This document shows, piece after piece, positions 9,734 through 19,469 of a stretch of 64,000 nt of DNA (position 1 is its first letter; every line of letters starts with the position of its first letter). The notes under the pieces are model-generated. The model was not told where the DNA came from. It searched no databases and saw only the letters and a list, made by a program, of their open reading frames with translations. The position numbers and the translations under genes are program-made. The DNA comes from Clostridium_F caseinilyticum. GTDB taxonomy: Bacteria > Bacillota > Clostridia > Clostridiales > Clostridiaceae. The stretch lies in assembly GCF_046127645.1 (NCBI RefSeq), contig NZ_CP175919.1; one strand, written 5' to 3'.

Positions 9734-11128
9734 TTAAGCTAGCATGTTTACATTGCTTTCTACACTACTTATATTTTCTTCTTCTGGTATTTCATCCTTA
9801 GATGATAATTCAGCTTTATTTTCTGACTTTGAAGTATGACTATTTTCCCTTTTTTCATTTCCTTGTTTGAAAAAAGTTGTATCTTCATTGTATATATTTA
9901 AGGAAAGCTCTTGAACCTTTATACCAGAATTTTGAAGTTTATCTTCTATTAATTGCATATTAGAATTTAATAAATTATAAGCTTCCTTTGTAGTAGCTCC
10001 TATATTAGCTTTCATAATGCCGCCTTCCATTGTTATTTTTATAAGAACTTCTCCTAATTCCTTTGGCATTATTTTTACTGTTAAATCTTTTACATTATTT
10101 AATTCCATATACTTTATAGATTTTATTATATCTGCATTCATAGTATCTTTATTTATTACTAATTTCCCTAAAGCTTCTTTTGAAGATATTTCATTTATGT
10201 TGACAGAGTTTTTAAGATGAGACATAAAATTAACAGTTTTATTTATTTTATCTCCTGTTCCTTGTTCTTTTTCCTCTAAAAGTCCCTTTAAAAGCTTGTC
10301 TTCTTTAGAAGTATTTTCTTTTAAATTAGAAGAATCAGTTTCTTCTTCTGACATTAATAATTCATCTACATTTATTTGAGAATCTATAGGCAAGTTATTT
10401 TTAGATCTTTCCTTTAAAATGCTTTCCATCTCACTTTTGATATCTTTTAACAGGCTTAACTTTTCTTCATTAGGTTCCTTTTCAATTTGCATCTGAAGTT
10501 TATTTGAAAAAGTTTCTAATAAATCTTTATCTAATGAATTTTCATCTGTAAGATTTAATTTATTAAATTCTTCACCCAAAATATCTTTTATTTCTGTTAC
10601 TAATTGTTCTTTATTACCATTACCTTCAGATAAATTATTTAATAAAACTTTTAATTTATCCAAGTTTTCTTCTAAGTTTTTACCTAATTTTATATTTTCT
10701 CCAAAAGATAAGCTCTGTAATATAGAATTAAGTAATGCTATAAAACTATCTAAATCTCCAGATTTTTTAAGCTCATTAGCTAACTTTTCTAAATCCTCTA
10801 CAGATTTTATAGAATCTAATTCTTCCTTAGAAAAACCTTGCTCTTCTAATTTATCTTTTATTTTTTGTATATCCTCTTTATTTAATCCTGACATGATACT
10901 ATTATCTTTACTATTTGTATTTTCATCTTTAACTAAAGAATTTTTATTATCTTTATAAATATCATTACTATTTTTTGTATCAAGATTTTTATCTTTGATA
11001 GCACTTTTATTAGAAGATATATTATTTAGAACTTCATTAAAAGAATACGGCTTTTCATTTTGATTGGTTACCTTTTTAGTAGTCGAATTATTTTCAATTT
11101 TAATAAATCCACTTATTTTTAAATCCAC
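9734..11128 (-). CDS. fliK: Flagellar hook-length control protein FliK
   Basis: About 464 residues, long and polar, rich in Lys/Glu/Asn/Ser, with the conserved C-terminal FliK substrate-switching domain (LTVKIMPKELGEVLIKITM and the following 80 residues). FliK measures the hook and signals FlhB. I chose GTG at 11128, six bases after GGGAGGTG; a GTG nine bases upstream lies within that site. It overlaps the end of fliJ. Confidence 0.92.
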   Translation of the reverse strand: MDLKISGFIKIENNSTTKKVTNQNEKPYSFNEVLNNISSNKSAIKDKNLDTKNSNDIYKDNKNSLVKDENTNSKDNSIMSGLNKEDIQKIKDKLEEQGFSKEELDSIKSVEDLEKLANELKKSGDLDSFIALLNSILQSLSFGENIKLGKNLEENLDKLKVLLNNLSEGNGNKEQLVTEIKDILGEEFNKLNLTDENSLDKDLLETFSNKLQMQIEKEPNEEKLSLLKDIKSEMESILKERSKNNLPIDSQINVDELLMSEEETDSSNLKENTSKEDKLLKGLLEEKEQGTGDKINKTVNFMSHLKNSVNINEISSKEALGKLVINKDTMNADIIKSIKYMELNNVKDLTVKIMPKELGEVLIKITMEGGIMKANIGATTKEAYNLLNSNMQLIEDKLQNSGIKVQELSLNIYNEDTTFFKQGNEKRENSHTSKSENKAELSSKDEIPEEENISSVESNVNMLA

Positions 11129-11133
11129 ATTTC

Positions 11134-11571
11134 TCACCTCCCTTCAGTGTTTCTTATAAAGGCATAAAGAGCAAATTCATCATTATTTTTTTGCTCTATC
11201 ATGTTTTGTTCTTTTTCAAAGGCTAATTTATCCTTTTCTTTTAAAATTTCTACAGTTTTTCTTTCTACTTGCTTTGTTTTTAATTCTTCTCTTCTTTTTT
11301 CTACTATACTAAGTTTTTCCTGCAATTCATTTGTCGTTTCATTTATACAAAAATTTAATGAATTTAAATAACTATGCCTTATTTTTTTTTCTAGTATAGA
11401 ATCATTTAAATTTAGACTATTGTATTTATCATAATTATCTTTTAATTTAAACAATTTTTCTTCTGTATTATTCTTTTCTATTTGAGCCTGTTTAAATTTC
11501 ATTTTACTTTCTTCTTCTTTTTTTTCTCTTATATCTAAAAGCTTTTGAAGTTTAAAAGAATACCCCTTCAT
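11134..11571 (-). CDS. fliJ: Flagellar export chaperone FliJ
   Basis: 145 residues, almost entirely a Glu/Lys-rich coiled coil starting YSFKLQKLLDIREKKEEE, the FliJ signature. FliJ acts as the stalk of the export ATPase FliI, coded just upstream (fliH-fliI-fliJ order). A 100-base AT-rich gap separates it from fliI. Confidence 0.92.
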   Translation of the reverse strand: MKGYSFKLQKLLDIREKKEEESKMKFKQAQIEKNNTEEKLFKLKDNYDKYNSLNLNDSILEKKIRHSYLNSLNFCINETTNELQEKLSIVEKRREELKTKQVERKTVEILKEKDKLAFEKEQNMIEQKNNDEFALYAFIRNTEGR

Positions 11572-11674
11572 TCAACTACCTACCTTCTTTTAAAAAGTAA
11601 AAATATACTAAATAAACATATATAAATAACTTTGTTTATAGTCTTTATATCCTTATATTTTTAAAAAACATTCT

Positions 11675-12991
11675 TTAATTTTGAAACATATTTTTAAGAA
11701 CAGACACACTTTCTTCAAAGGAATGCTGCTCTCCTATTCCCTGTTTTAAGAAAGATATTATTGAATCATAATAATGTATAGCCATATCTACTTTAGGATT
11801 ACTTCCCTTAACATAGGCTCCTATATTTATAAGATCTTCTGAGTTCTTGTATGTAGCTAAAAGATCCCTTGCCATACCAGCCGCATCTTTATGTTCTCTT
11901 GATGCAATCTCCGACATAAGTCTGCTTACACTACTTAGTACATCTATAGCTGGATAATGGTTTTTGGCAGCTAAGCTTCTAGATAAAACTATATGACCAT
12001 CTAATATACCTCTTACAGCATCGGCAATAGGTTCATTAAAATCATCTCCATCAACTAAAACTGTATAAAATGCTGTTATTGATCCTTTGTTAGACATTCC
12101 CGATCTTTCCATTAGTCGTGGTAATTTTGCAAATACTGAAGGTGTATAACCTTTAGTTGCTGGTGGTTCACCTATAGCTAGTCCTATTTCTCTTTGCGCC
12201 ATGGCAAATCTTGTTACAGAATCCATCATAAGGATTACCTTTTTGCCTTGGTCTCTAAAATATTCAGCTATAGCTGTAGCTGTAAAAGCCCCCTTTAATC
12301 TAACTAAAGCAGGTTTATCAGAAGTAGCACAAACTATAACAGATTTCTTAAGGCCTTCTTCGCCCAAATCCTTTTCTATAAAATCTCTTACTTCCCTACC
12401 TCTTTCTCCTATTAATGCTATAACATTTATATCCGCTTCTGCATATTTTGCAATCATACCTAAAGTAGTACTCTTACCTACTCCACTACCTGCAAATATA
12501 CCTATTCTCTGTCCTTCACCTACAGTTAAAAATCCATCTATAGCCTTTATTCCTGTGGGTATAACATCCTTTATTCTTCTTCTTTTCATAGGGTCTGGAG
12601 GGTCGCTATCCAAAGCATAAGGACTTCCCTCCATTAACCCTTCTCCCTCTAATGGCTTACCGAGTCCATCTAAAACTTTACCTAATATATTATCTGAGCA
12701 TATAACACTAAGAGGTTTTCCTTGAGGTATTACCCTGCATCCTGGTGCTATACCTATAAGCTCTCCTAAAGGCATCAATATAACATTTTCTTCTTTAAAA
12801 CCAACTACTTCACAAGGAATTGTTTGATTTTTTTCATTGTATATAATACAAACCTCTCCTACAAAGGCTTTTATTCCTTCAACTTCTACAGTTAATCCTA
12901 TAACTTTTCTAACAGTACCTTCCATGTAGTTAAAATTAGTTTCTTTAATTCTTTTTCCTATTTTCTGAAAATCTATATCTAACATGGACAT
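11675..12991 (-). CDS. fliI: Flagellum-specific export ATPase FliI
   Basis: 438 residues. Walker A GSGVGKST, the catalytic loop GERGREVRDF, and Walker B VILMMDSVTRF mark the F1-like rotary ATPase that energises flagellar protein export. I chose ATG at 12991 because AAGGTGTG sits just before it, and the upstream GTG in frame is part of that site. Lies between fliH and fliJ. Confidence 0.97.
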   Translation of the reverse strand: MSMLDIDFQKIGKRIKETNFNYMEGTVRKVIGLTVEVEGIKAFVGEVCIIYNEKNQTIPCEVVGFKEENVILMPLGELIGIAPGCRVIPQGKPLSVICSDNILGKVLDGLGKPLEGEGLMEGSPYALDSDPPDPMKRRRIKDVIPTGIKAIDGFLTVGEGQRIGIFAGSGVGKSTTLGMIAKYAEADINVIALIGERGREVRDFIEKDLGEEGLKKSVIVCATSDKPALVRLKGAFTATAIAEYFRDQGKKVILMMDSVTRFAMAQREIGLAIGEPPATKGYTPSVFAKLPRLMERSGMSNKGSITAFYTVLVDGDDFNEPIADAVRGILDGHIVLSRSLAAKNHYPAIDVLSSVSRLMSEIASREHKDAAGMARDLLATYKNSEDLINIGAYVKGSNPKVDMAIHYYDSIISFLKQGIGEQHSFEESVSVLKNMFQN

Positions 12992-13035
12992 TAAATTCAC
13001 ACCTTATCCTTTAAAGTAATTGTATAAATTTTGTT

Positions 13036-13809
13036 TTATTTTTCATTTATTAATAATTCTTTAATTTTATCTAAAGCAGTATCTAAAGAAGCTATAACTC
13101 TCCCTTGCTCTGTTTCTATAATAATTTCTCCATCTTTTAAAGAAGTATCTTCTATTACAAATATTTCTCCTCTATAAGGAAGTTGGTTTTTCCAAAATTC
13201 TGATTTATTTTTTATTTCTTCATAATAATAAGCATTACTTTTAACTATAAAGGTAGCAGATTTCTTTGATTCCTCAAGCTTCTCATATATAATTTCGTTC
13301 ATAGAGGACTTATCCTTAACCTCACGCTTTAATACTTCTTCTACTATAGTTAAAACTAAATTTCTAACTTCTTCTTCTTTTTCCTTTAGATAGCTATTAT
13401 ATTGCTTTTCAGTATCTAAAAGCATTTTATTAGATTTTTGAATCATCTCTTCATAAGCACTTTTACCCTTTTCTATATAGGTTTCATAGGCTTCTTCATA
13501 TCCGGATTTTTTTCCTTCATCATAACCTTTTTTAAAACCTTCATCATAACCCTTTTTAAATGCTTCTTCTTCAACGACTTCAGCTTCACCATAAGCCTTT
13601 GATAGTAATTTTTCAGATTTACGTCTAGCATTCTCTAATATATTCTTAGCTAAATTTTCATAACTCTCTATAAAATTTTTAGAATTTTCTTCTTCTATTT
13701 CTTTTTCTTCTTTTTCAAAACTTACTGGCTTTTTATAATTAGTTTTTATCTTTTCTTTACCTTGATTTACTACGCTGCCTTTTTTAATGACTTTATACAA
13801 TGATTGCAT
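13036..13809 (-). CDS. fliH: Flagellar assembly protein FliH
   Basis: About 257 residues. A charged N-terminal third is followed by a coiled coil with repeated GYDEGFKKGYDEGKKSGYEE (the GxxxG repeats typical of FliH) and a C-terminal FliI-binding domain (LVLTIVEEVLKREV). FliH holds back and recruits the ATPase FliI. ATG at 13809 lies downstream of AGAGGTGG; the gene overlaps the end of fliG by 17 bases. Confidence 0.94.
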   Translation of the reverse strand: MQSLYKVIKKGSVVNQGKEKIKTNYKKPVSFEKEEKEIEEENSKNFIESYENLAKNILENARRKSEKLLSKAYGEAEVVEEEAFKKGYDEGFKKGYDEGKKSGYEEAYETYIEKGKSAYEEMIQKSNKMLLDTEKQYNSYLKEKEEEVRNLVLTIVEEVLKREVKDKSSMNEIIYEKLEESKKSATFIVKSNAYYYEEIKNKSEFWKNQLPYRGEIFVIEDTSLKDGEIIIETEQGRVIASLDTALDKIKELLINEK

Positions 13810-14806
13810 CTTCGCCACCTCTTGATATTACGATCTCTCCAGCTTCGTCTAAGCGTCTTATTATACTTACTATACCTTGTTGAGCCTTTTCTACATCCAT
13901 TATTCTTACAGGTCCTAAGAATTCTATATCTTCTTTTAAAGAAGATGCGGCTCTCTTAGATTGATTTTTAAATATAACATTGGCAACTTCTTCTGAAGAT
14001 CCCTTTAAAGCTAACGCTAAATCCTTTGTTTCTACTTCTCTTAAAACTCTTTGTATTGCTACATCGTCTAGAGTTATTATATCTTCGAATACAAACATAG
14101 ATTCCTTTATCTTTTCTGCTAATTCTGCATCTTCTCTTTGTAGTCCTTCTGTAATATTCTTTTCTGTAGTTCTGTCTACTTGGTTTAATATATCTACAAT
14201 AGTTGGAAGGCCTCCTATAGTTGTAGCATCAGATCTAACCACTGAAGATAGTTTGCTATCTAATACTTTTTCTATTTCTTTAACTACCATAGGTGAAGTA
14301 GCACTCATTGTAGCAATTCTATAAGCAACCTCTGATTGCAACTCTTCAGGAAGGGAGGACAATATTTGCCCTGCCTTATCAGATTGCATATAACATAGAA
14401 CTAAAGCTATAGTTTGAGGATGTTCATTAGATATAGTATTTAATAGCTGAGAAGAATCTGCTTTTCTAGCTATTGCAAAAGGTCTAAATTGTTGAGTAGC
14501 CTCCGTAACCTTATCTAATATTTCTAATGCTTTTTGACTACCTAAAGCTTTCCCTAAAAGATTTCTTGCATACTCAAGTCCACCTTCTAATATATAGTCC
14601 TTAGCCTTATTTATTTGTATAAATTCTTCTAATATGTCTTGTTTTAATTCTGATTTTACAGAAGTTATATTAGCAATTTCATAAGTTATTTTTTGTATTT
14701 CTGAGTCTGGTAATCTCTTTATTATACCAGCAGAGGCCTCAGGACCTAAAGTAATAAATAGTATTGCTGCTTTTTGAACTCCTGTTAATTTATCATCTTT
14801 AGCCAT
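13793..14806 (-). CDS. fliG: Flagellar motor switch protein FliG
   Basis: 337 residues, the usual length. N-terminal LTGVQKAAILFITLGPEAS binds FliF; the middle carries the EHPQTIALVL motif; the C-terminal domain (DIITLDDVAIQRVLREV, residues about 240-260) contacts MotA and generates torque. Lies directly after fliF with a six-base gap. Confidence 0.98.
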   Translation of the reverse strand: MAKDDKLTGVQKAAILFITLGPEASAGIIKRLPDSEIQKITYEIANITSVKSELKQDILEEFIQINKAKDYILEGGLEYARNLLGKALGSQKALEILDKVTEATQQFRPFAIARKADSSQLLNTISNEHPQTIALVLCYMQSDKAGQILSSLPEELQSEVAYRIATMSATSPMVVKEIEKVLDSKLSSVVRSDATTIGGLPTIVDILNQVDRTTEKNITEGLQREDAELAEKIKESMFVFEDIITLDDVAIQRVLREVETKDLALALKGSSEEVANVIFKNQSKRAASSLKEDIEFLGPVRIMDVEKAQQGIVSIIRRLDEAGEIVISRGGEDAIIV

Positions 14807-14812
14807 ATATTA

Positions 14813-16393
14813 TCACCTCTCATCCTCTGCTAGCCATGATTTAATTATTTCCGCCACTTGATCAGGTTTGTCCTTAGCATATTTTCTTATTTCATTTTCA
14901 ACATGAGACTTTTCATCCTGTGCTTCTAAGTCTATAGGTTTAAACTTAGGAACTTGTTTAGTTTCACTATCATTATCATCTATTAAAATATCAAGGCCTT
15001 CTTCGTCCTCTTCATATTCCTCATCTCTTTTTCTTTTCTTAATTACAAAGAATATTATTGCTCCTACTAGTATTAGTACAACTAATCCTATGGCTGTAAA
15101 TAATTTTATTCTTTCTTTCGTCTTTTCAGATTTTTGCATTTCCTCTAAATCTTTTTTAACCTTATCCTTAGCTTCTGTATCGAATGGGAGTCCTTCTATA
15201 CTTATAGCATCTCCTCTTTTTTCATCATATCCTATAGCAGATATAGCTAAGTTTCTAACGGCAGTTCTAGTTTCTTCATCTATATTACCATCTAAAACTA
15301 TGGATGCTGTTAATCTTTTTACTGAACCTGGAGCCTTTATACTATCTTGCTGAGTTTTTGATAACTCATAATTTTTAGTAGTTTCATCCCTAGAAGACTT
15401 TTCACTTCCATTATTATTCTCTGTAGTTCTATTTACCATATTATTGTCTACTACACTACCATTTGTATTATTACCGCCTGCATTATTTTGATTTTGTTCT
15501 TTAATATTGTGTTCACTAACTACTACATTTTTAGGGTCATAGGTTACAGAGTTAGTTTTAACTGCATCAAAATCTAAATCTGTATTAACATTAACTTTTA
15601 CTTTGTCCTTTCCATACACAGACTCTAGCATAGAGATCAATCTATTTTGAAGATCCTTTTCATAATTCTTTTTAAGTTGTTGCTGCTTTTCTGCTGAGGT
15701 TGTAGCCTCTTCTAAACTTCCTGAAGCATCAAACAAATTTTTTGTTAAAAGGTTCATATTATTATCAATTACTTCTACATTTTCCTTTGGAATATTTTTT
15801 ACACTTCCACTTACCAAAGCTACTATAGATTTAACTTGTTCTTTACTAACTGTTTGTCCTTGTTTTAAATTTAAAGTAACAGATGCCTTACCAGGTTGTG
15901 TTTCTTTTACAAAAGCAGTTTCCTCTGGAAGAACTAAATGAACTCTACTATTATCTACTTGTGGAAATCCTTTTATAGTTCTTTCTAATTCTCCTTGAAG
16001 AGCTCTTTGATAATTTATTTTCATTTCTTGATCTGTTTCCCCAAATTGACTTTTATCTAATATTTCAAATCCTTGACTTCCATTAGTTAATGTAACTTCA
16101 GATAACATTTGCATTCTTAGCTCATCAACTTGATCCTTGGGTACTAATATATTATTCCCCTCTACTTTAGATTCAACTTTCTTATCCTTCAATTTCTGGA
16201 GTACTGCACCAGAGTCATTAGAATCCATATTAGAGAATAAAACTGCATACTTAGTTTTTCCAAAATAAAGAGATAATGCAATAATAGATGTTATAATTCC
16301 TAAAAATATTATAGAAAAAGCTATTTTTTTTACTTTAGTAAATCCTGTCCACTTTTCTTTTAACCCTTTAAAAAACTCCTTAAGCTTATTCAT
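14813..16393 (-). CDS. fliF: Flagellar MS-ring protein FliF
   Basis: 526 residues. Two membrane helices (about 24-44 and 435-458) enclose the ring-building domains (YAVLFSNMDSNDSGAVLQKL; ALQGELERTIKGFPQVDNSR), with an Asn-rich insert near 300-330 and a FliG-binding C-terminal tail. The MS ring is the base on which the rod and switch assemble. AGGGGAG upstream of ATG. Confidence 0.97.
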   Translation of the reverse strand: MNKLKEFFKGLKEKWTGFTKVKKIAFSIIFLGIITSIIALSLYFGKTKYAVLFSNMDSNDSGAVLQKLKDKKVESKVEGNNILVPKDQVDELRMQMLSEVTLTNGSQGFEILDKSQFGETDQEMKINYQRALQGELERTIKGFPQVDNSRVHLVLPEETAFVKETQPGKASVTLNLKQGQTVSKEQVKSIVALVSGSVKNIPKENVEVIDNNMNLLTKNLFDASGSLEEATTSAEKQQQLKKNYEKDLQNRLISMLESVYGKDKVKVNVNTDLDFDAVKTNSVTYDPKNVVVSEHNIKEQNQNNAGGNNTNGSVVDNNMVNRTTENNNGSEKSSRDETTKNYELSKTQQDSIKAPGSVKRLTASIVLDGNIDEETRTAVRNLAISAIGYDEKRGDAISIEGLPFDTEAKDKVKKDLEEMQKSEKTKERIKLFTAIGLVVLILVGAIIFFVIKKRKRDEEYEEDEEGLDILIDDNDSETKQVPKFKPIDLEAQDEKSHVENEIRKYAKDKPDQVAEIIKSWLAEDER

Positions 16394-16408
16394 CGAAAGC
16401 TCCCCTTA

Positions 16409-16723
16409 CTATAATTGCATTCTACTTAATTCTTGATAAGCTTCCACTAGCTTATTTCTAACTTGAACTGCTAACTCCATGGACATTTTAGCTTCTTCTG
16501 CATTAAGCATTACATTATGTATATCAACCTCATCACCCTTTATAAAGGCTTCTGTACTATTATCTGCTTTAACTTGTTTTGCATTTACTCCATCTAATTT
16601 ATCTTTTAATATGTCACTAAAATTAACCTTTTCTGTAGTATCTATTTGATTATTTTCATTAATAAAATTTTTATTAAAATTATCAAAAACCTTTATATTT
16701 GGTACAAATTCATTTACCCTCAT
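16409..16723 (-). CDS. fliE: Flagellar hook-basal body protein FliE
   Basis: About 104 residues. The C-terminal half (MLNAEEAKMSMELAVQVRNK, LVEAYQELSRMQL) is the FliE signature. FliE links the MS ring to the rod. I chose ATG at 16723, six bases after AGGAGAG; an in-frame TTG lies two codons earlier. Confidence 0.94.
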   Translation of the reverse strand: MRVNEFVPNIKVFDNFNKNFINENNQIDTTEKVNFSDILKDKLDGVNAKQVKADNSTEAFIKGDEVDIHNVMLNAEEAKMSMELAVQVRNKLVEAYQELSRMQL

Positions 16724-16734
16724 AATCAACTCTC

Positions 16735-17169
16735 CTATTTACCAATTTCCAACGCTTTTCCAAACATTGATTTTTCTGCATTCATAACTGTTACATTTGC
16801 CTCATAAGTACGCACTGAAGTCATCATATCTGCCATTTCATTTAATACATTTATGTTAGGCATAGATACATAACCTTCAGCATCTGCATCTGGATGAGAT
16901 GGATCATACATTCTTCTTACAGGCGAAGAATCTTCTACTATGCCTACAGATTTGACTCCATAAAGCTTCTTTTCAGTTTTCCCATTTCTTTTATTTAGTT
17001 CATTGTTAAGATTTTCTTCAAAAACAGCTATTTTTCTTTTATAAGGACCGCCATTTTCTGTCCTTGTAGTAGTAGCATTAGCAATATTAGAGGATATAGT
17101 ATCCATTCTTAACCTTTCAGCGGATAACCCACTAGCACTAATTCTCATAGTATCAAATGCTTTAATCAT
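16735..17169 (-). CDS. flgC: Flagellar rod protein FlgC
   Basis: 144 residues from the ATG at 17169, which has GGGGGG seven bases upstream. IKAFDTMRISASGLSAERLR with SSNIANATTTRTENGGPYKR and the C-terminal MADMMTSVRTYEANVTVMN are the proximal rod signature. Adjacent to flgB and fliE as in other Firmicutes. Confidence 0.96.
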   Translation of the reverse strand: MIKAFDTMRISASGLSAERLRMDTISSNIANATTTRTENGGPYKRKIAVFEENLNNELNKRNGKTEKKLYGVKSVGIVEDSSPVRRMYDPSHPDADAEGYVSMPNINVLNEMADMMTSVRTYEANVTVMNAEKSMFGKALEIGK

Positions 17170-17266
17170 ATTGTTCCCCCCTCTTTCATCCTGTTTGTAA
17201 ATTCCCATTCAAATTTTTATAACACTAAAGGGAATACACTCAAATGAAATCTAAACCTTCTTTAGC

Positions 17267-17668
17267 TTATCTTCCATTAATAATATATCTTGTAGTAGCC
17301 AACCTATTATTAGCTTGAGTAACTAATGCATTGTACATAAGCGCATTAGCTGAATTATTTACCATTTCATTGTCGATATCTACATTATTTCCATCTGTTC
17401 TCATACTAGTAGAATCATCTACCTCTTCTTTAACTTGTCCAAATTCTGATCCATCATTTATATGTTTTTCTTTAGTAAGCTTCATATTTATATTATTCAA
17501 ATTATCCTTTAATGTTTCTTCAAAAGTAACATAATGCCTTTTATAACCAGGAGTATTATAATTAGCTATATTATTCGAAGTAACTTTACCTCTATAGGAT
17601 GATGCATCCATAGATTTTTTCAAAAGATCATTAACCACTTGACTATTAGACATATCTTCTACTCTCAT
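17267..17668 (-). CDS. flgB: Flagellar rod protein FlgB
   Basis: 133 residues, the usual size, with the rod motif VTSNNIANYNTPGYKRHYVT at about 29-48 and the C-terminal MYNALVTQANNRLATTRYII. It is the first gene of the early flagellar operon that continues to flhA. ATG with TGGGAGTG upstream. Confidence 0.96.
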   Translation of the reverse strand: MRVEDMSNSQVVNDLLKKSMDASSYRGKVTSNNIANYNTPGYKRHYVTFEETLKDNLNNINMKLTKEKHINDGSEFGQVKEEVDDSTSMRTDGNNVDIDNEMVNNSANALMYNALVTQANNRLATTRYIINGR

Positions 17669-18104
17669 AATTTACACTCCCATATTTATTTAATTAAAAA
17701 TATCCATATTATTTCTACAAAATTTATATACAAATTATTTTAAGATAAACTATTTATATACAAATTCCTTCAATTTTATTTTACATTAATAAGAGGATTT
17801 TGTACATACATTTTCTTCATGTTAAATGAAATTTTTAAATAAATTTAACTTTATATTATAATCCTCTTTTGATAATATAAATATTATTCAGTTTTACAAA
17901 AAAATATTTATTTATTCTTAAAAATAATTTAAAAAGTTGCATATAATAAAAATTTTCCTACAAATATTATATAATAACAAAATAGGTTTTACTACCTAAT
18001 TCTGTCCACTTTACCCATAGGAAATATTTACATTTAATTATCTACTTAATAAACAAAACTCAAATAAAGCATCTTTAACTGATATTAATTAAAGATGCAT
18101 TTTT
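17669..18104. promoter_or_regulatory. Leader of the early flagellar operon, with two direct repeats 30 bases apart
   Basis: This 436-base gene-free stretch must contain the promoter for flgB. Two copies of ATTTATATACAAATT lie at 17722-17736 and 17752-17766, exactly 30 bases (about three helix turns) apart. Nine-base inverted arms AAGAGGATT (17791-17799) and AATCCTCTT (17860-17868) lie farther upstream. I see no sigma-D-type motif and no clear sigma-A pair; the repeats could be operator sites. Confidence 0.45.
18066..18101 (-). terminator. Terminator after the divergent flagellin
   Basis: A ten-base-pair stem (18069-18078 with 18089-18098) starts three bases past the flagellin stop and is followed on the minus strand by TTTATTTG; the opposite side also has a T7 run, so it may work in both directions. 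Confidence 0.8.
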
Positions 18105-18959
18105 TTACTTAGATTTTACATTTTCTAATATTTTTAGTACATCCATAGGAAAATTATTAGTTTGTCGCATTATAGCAAGAGAAGATTGATATAGTATATC
18201 TGATTTAGCATAATTCATCATTTCTTCTGCCACATCTGCATCTACTAATTCACTATTAGCACCTTCCATTTTAAGAGATATTTCTCCTACATTATTCACA
18301 CATTCCTCAAACCTATTCTCCAAAGAACCATATTCACTTCTTACAGAAAGCACAGTTTCTATAGCATTGTTTACAGCATCAAGACTATTTCCTAATTTAT
18401 TTGTATCTGTAACATCTATTTTCCCATTTATGCCTAACCCATCTGTTGTTAAATCATAAAAAGGTATGTACTCTAAATCTCCTACGTTAGCCCCTACAGG
18501 AACAGACTTAATCTTAAGATTAGCTTGGTCACCAAATTTACCCCCTTCAGATAAAAGCTTAATTCCATTAAATTCTGTACCCTTTGCTGTAGTTTGTATA
18601 CCTGCCATAAGCTCATCTATTTCATTTTGAATAACTTGTGTATCATCTACATTATTTGTTCCATTAGCAGCTTGAATAGTAAGCTCTTTTATCCTCATAA
18701 GCATATTACCCATGCTTTCTAATCCGCCCTCTGCAGTTTGAAGCATACTAACTCCGTTTTGAGCATTTTTTGAAGCCACTTGAAGACCTCTTATCTGTAT
18801 ATTAGTCTTTTCACTTTGTGCCATTACATTAGGATCATCTTTAGAGCATCTAACCTTGTATCCTGAAACTATTTTATCTAAAGCTGTACTCTGCTCTGTT
18901 AAAACTTTTGAATAGTTTCTAAAAGCATTTAAAGATGCCAAATTATGACTCAATCTCAT
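18105..18959 (-). CDS. Divergent flagellin-like protein
   Basis: 284 residues from the ATG at 18959 (GGAGG upstream). The N-terminal D0/D1 region (MRLSHNLASLNAFRNYSK; LTIQAANGTNNVDDTQ) and the C-terminal DVAEEMMNYAKSDILYQSSL are flagellin-like, but the highly conserved INRAGDDAAG block is replaced by VRCSKDDPNV with a cysteine. It is monocistronic with its own sigma-D-like promoter and terminator. It may be a minor filament or junction protein; it is too short for FlgL-like roles to be excluded. Confidence 0.85.
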   Translation of the reverse strand: MRLSHNLASLNAFRNYSKVLTEQSTALDKIVSGYKVRCSKDDPNVMAQSEKTNIQIRGLQVASKNAQNGVSMLQTAEGGLESMGNMLMRIKELTIQAANGTNNVDDTQVIQNEIDELMAGIQTTAKGTEFNGIKLLSEGGKFGDQANLKIKSVPVGANVGDLEYIPFYDLTTDGLGINGKIDVTDTNKLGNSLDAVNNAIETVLSVRSEYGSLENRFEECVNNVGEISLKMEGANSELVDADVAEEMMNYAKSDILYQSSLAIMRQTNNFPMDVLKILENVKSK

Positions 18960-19039
18960 AATTATTACCTCCAAAATAAAATATTAAAATATCTATTTTT
19001 AAACCAAAATGTTTAAATTTATACATTCATATATTTTCT

Positions 19040-19066
19040 CTATCGTAAGTATTCTACATTACTTTA
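19040..19066 (-). promoter_or_regulatory. Sigma-D (flagellar) promoter of the divergent flagellin
   Basis: TAAA at 19063-19066, exactly 15 bases spacer, then TACGATAG at 19040-19047. The known flagellar sigma consensus is TAAA-N15-GCCGATAA. It lies about 80 bases before the flagellin start. Confidence 0.8.
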
Positions 19067-19100
19067 ACATTTATAATATTTTTAATATTTATTTTAATAA

Positions 19101-19469
19101 TTAGCAATAAGTATATTTCTTTAATTTATCATCTAAATGTTTTTTCCATATTTCATACTTTAAAAAAAGGTTATTCTCTATAAAGTTAGCAGCTTCATCC
19201 ATATCTCCATTATCTAAGGTATCTTTAAGAAGACTTAAACTATTTTCAAAATCTTTTAATACTTTTTCATACTCATTATCTTTTATTTCTAAAAAAACTG
19301 GATTTAAAGCTTTTTTTAAATAAACCACAGAATCTAAAAGACTTTCTGTAAGATCATCTAACTCTCCATATTCTCTAAAAACTATAGTTTCCTTTATATA
19401 ATCTATCCCATCTTTTAAAACATCAGATAATTCTATAGACTTTTTTATCGTCTCAATATAATCATTCAT
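19101..19469 (-). CDS. Small helical protein, flagellin-island family
   Basis: 122 residues, unrecognised. Acidic and predicted all-helical, no signal or membrane segment. It shares layout with two other small proteins in this window (36529-36855 and 46305-46655): a first helix pair, a conserved acidic middle, and a C-terminal stretch ending in W or similar (here LFLKYEIWKKHL). Each copy lies beside a flagellin or a glycosyltransferase gene, so a chaperone-like or flagellin-modifying helper role is possible. Ribosome site AAGGGAG. Confidence 0.75.
   Translation of the reverse strand: MNDYIETIKKSIELSDVLKDGIDYIKETIVFREYGELDDLTESLLDSVVYLKKALNPVFLEIKDNEYEKVLKDFENSLSLLKDTLDNGDMDEAANFIENNLFLKYEIWKKHLDDKLKKYTYC

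Noticed and set aside
13500..13570. Repeat region in fliH as a tandem DNA repeat
   Set aside because: It is the coding sequence of the GxxxG-type helix repeats normal for FliH.
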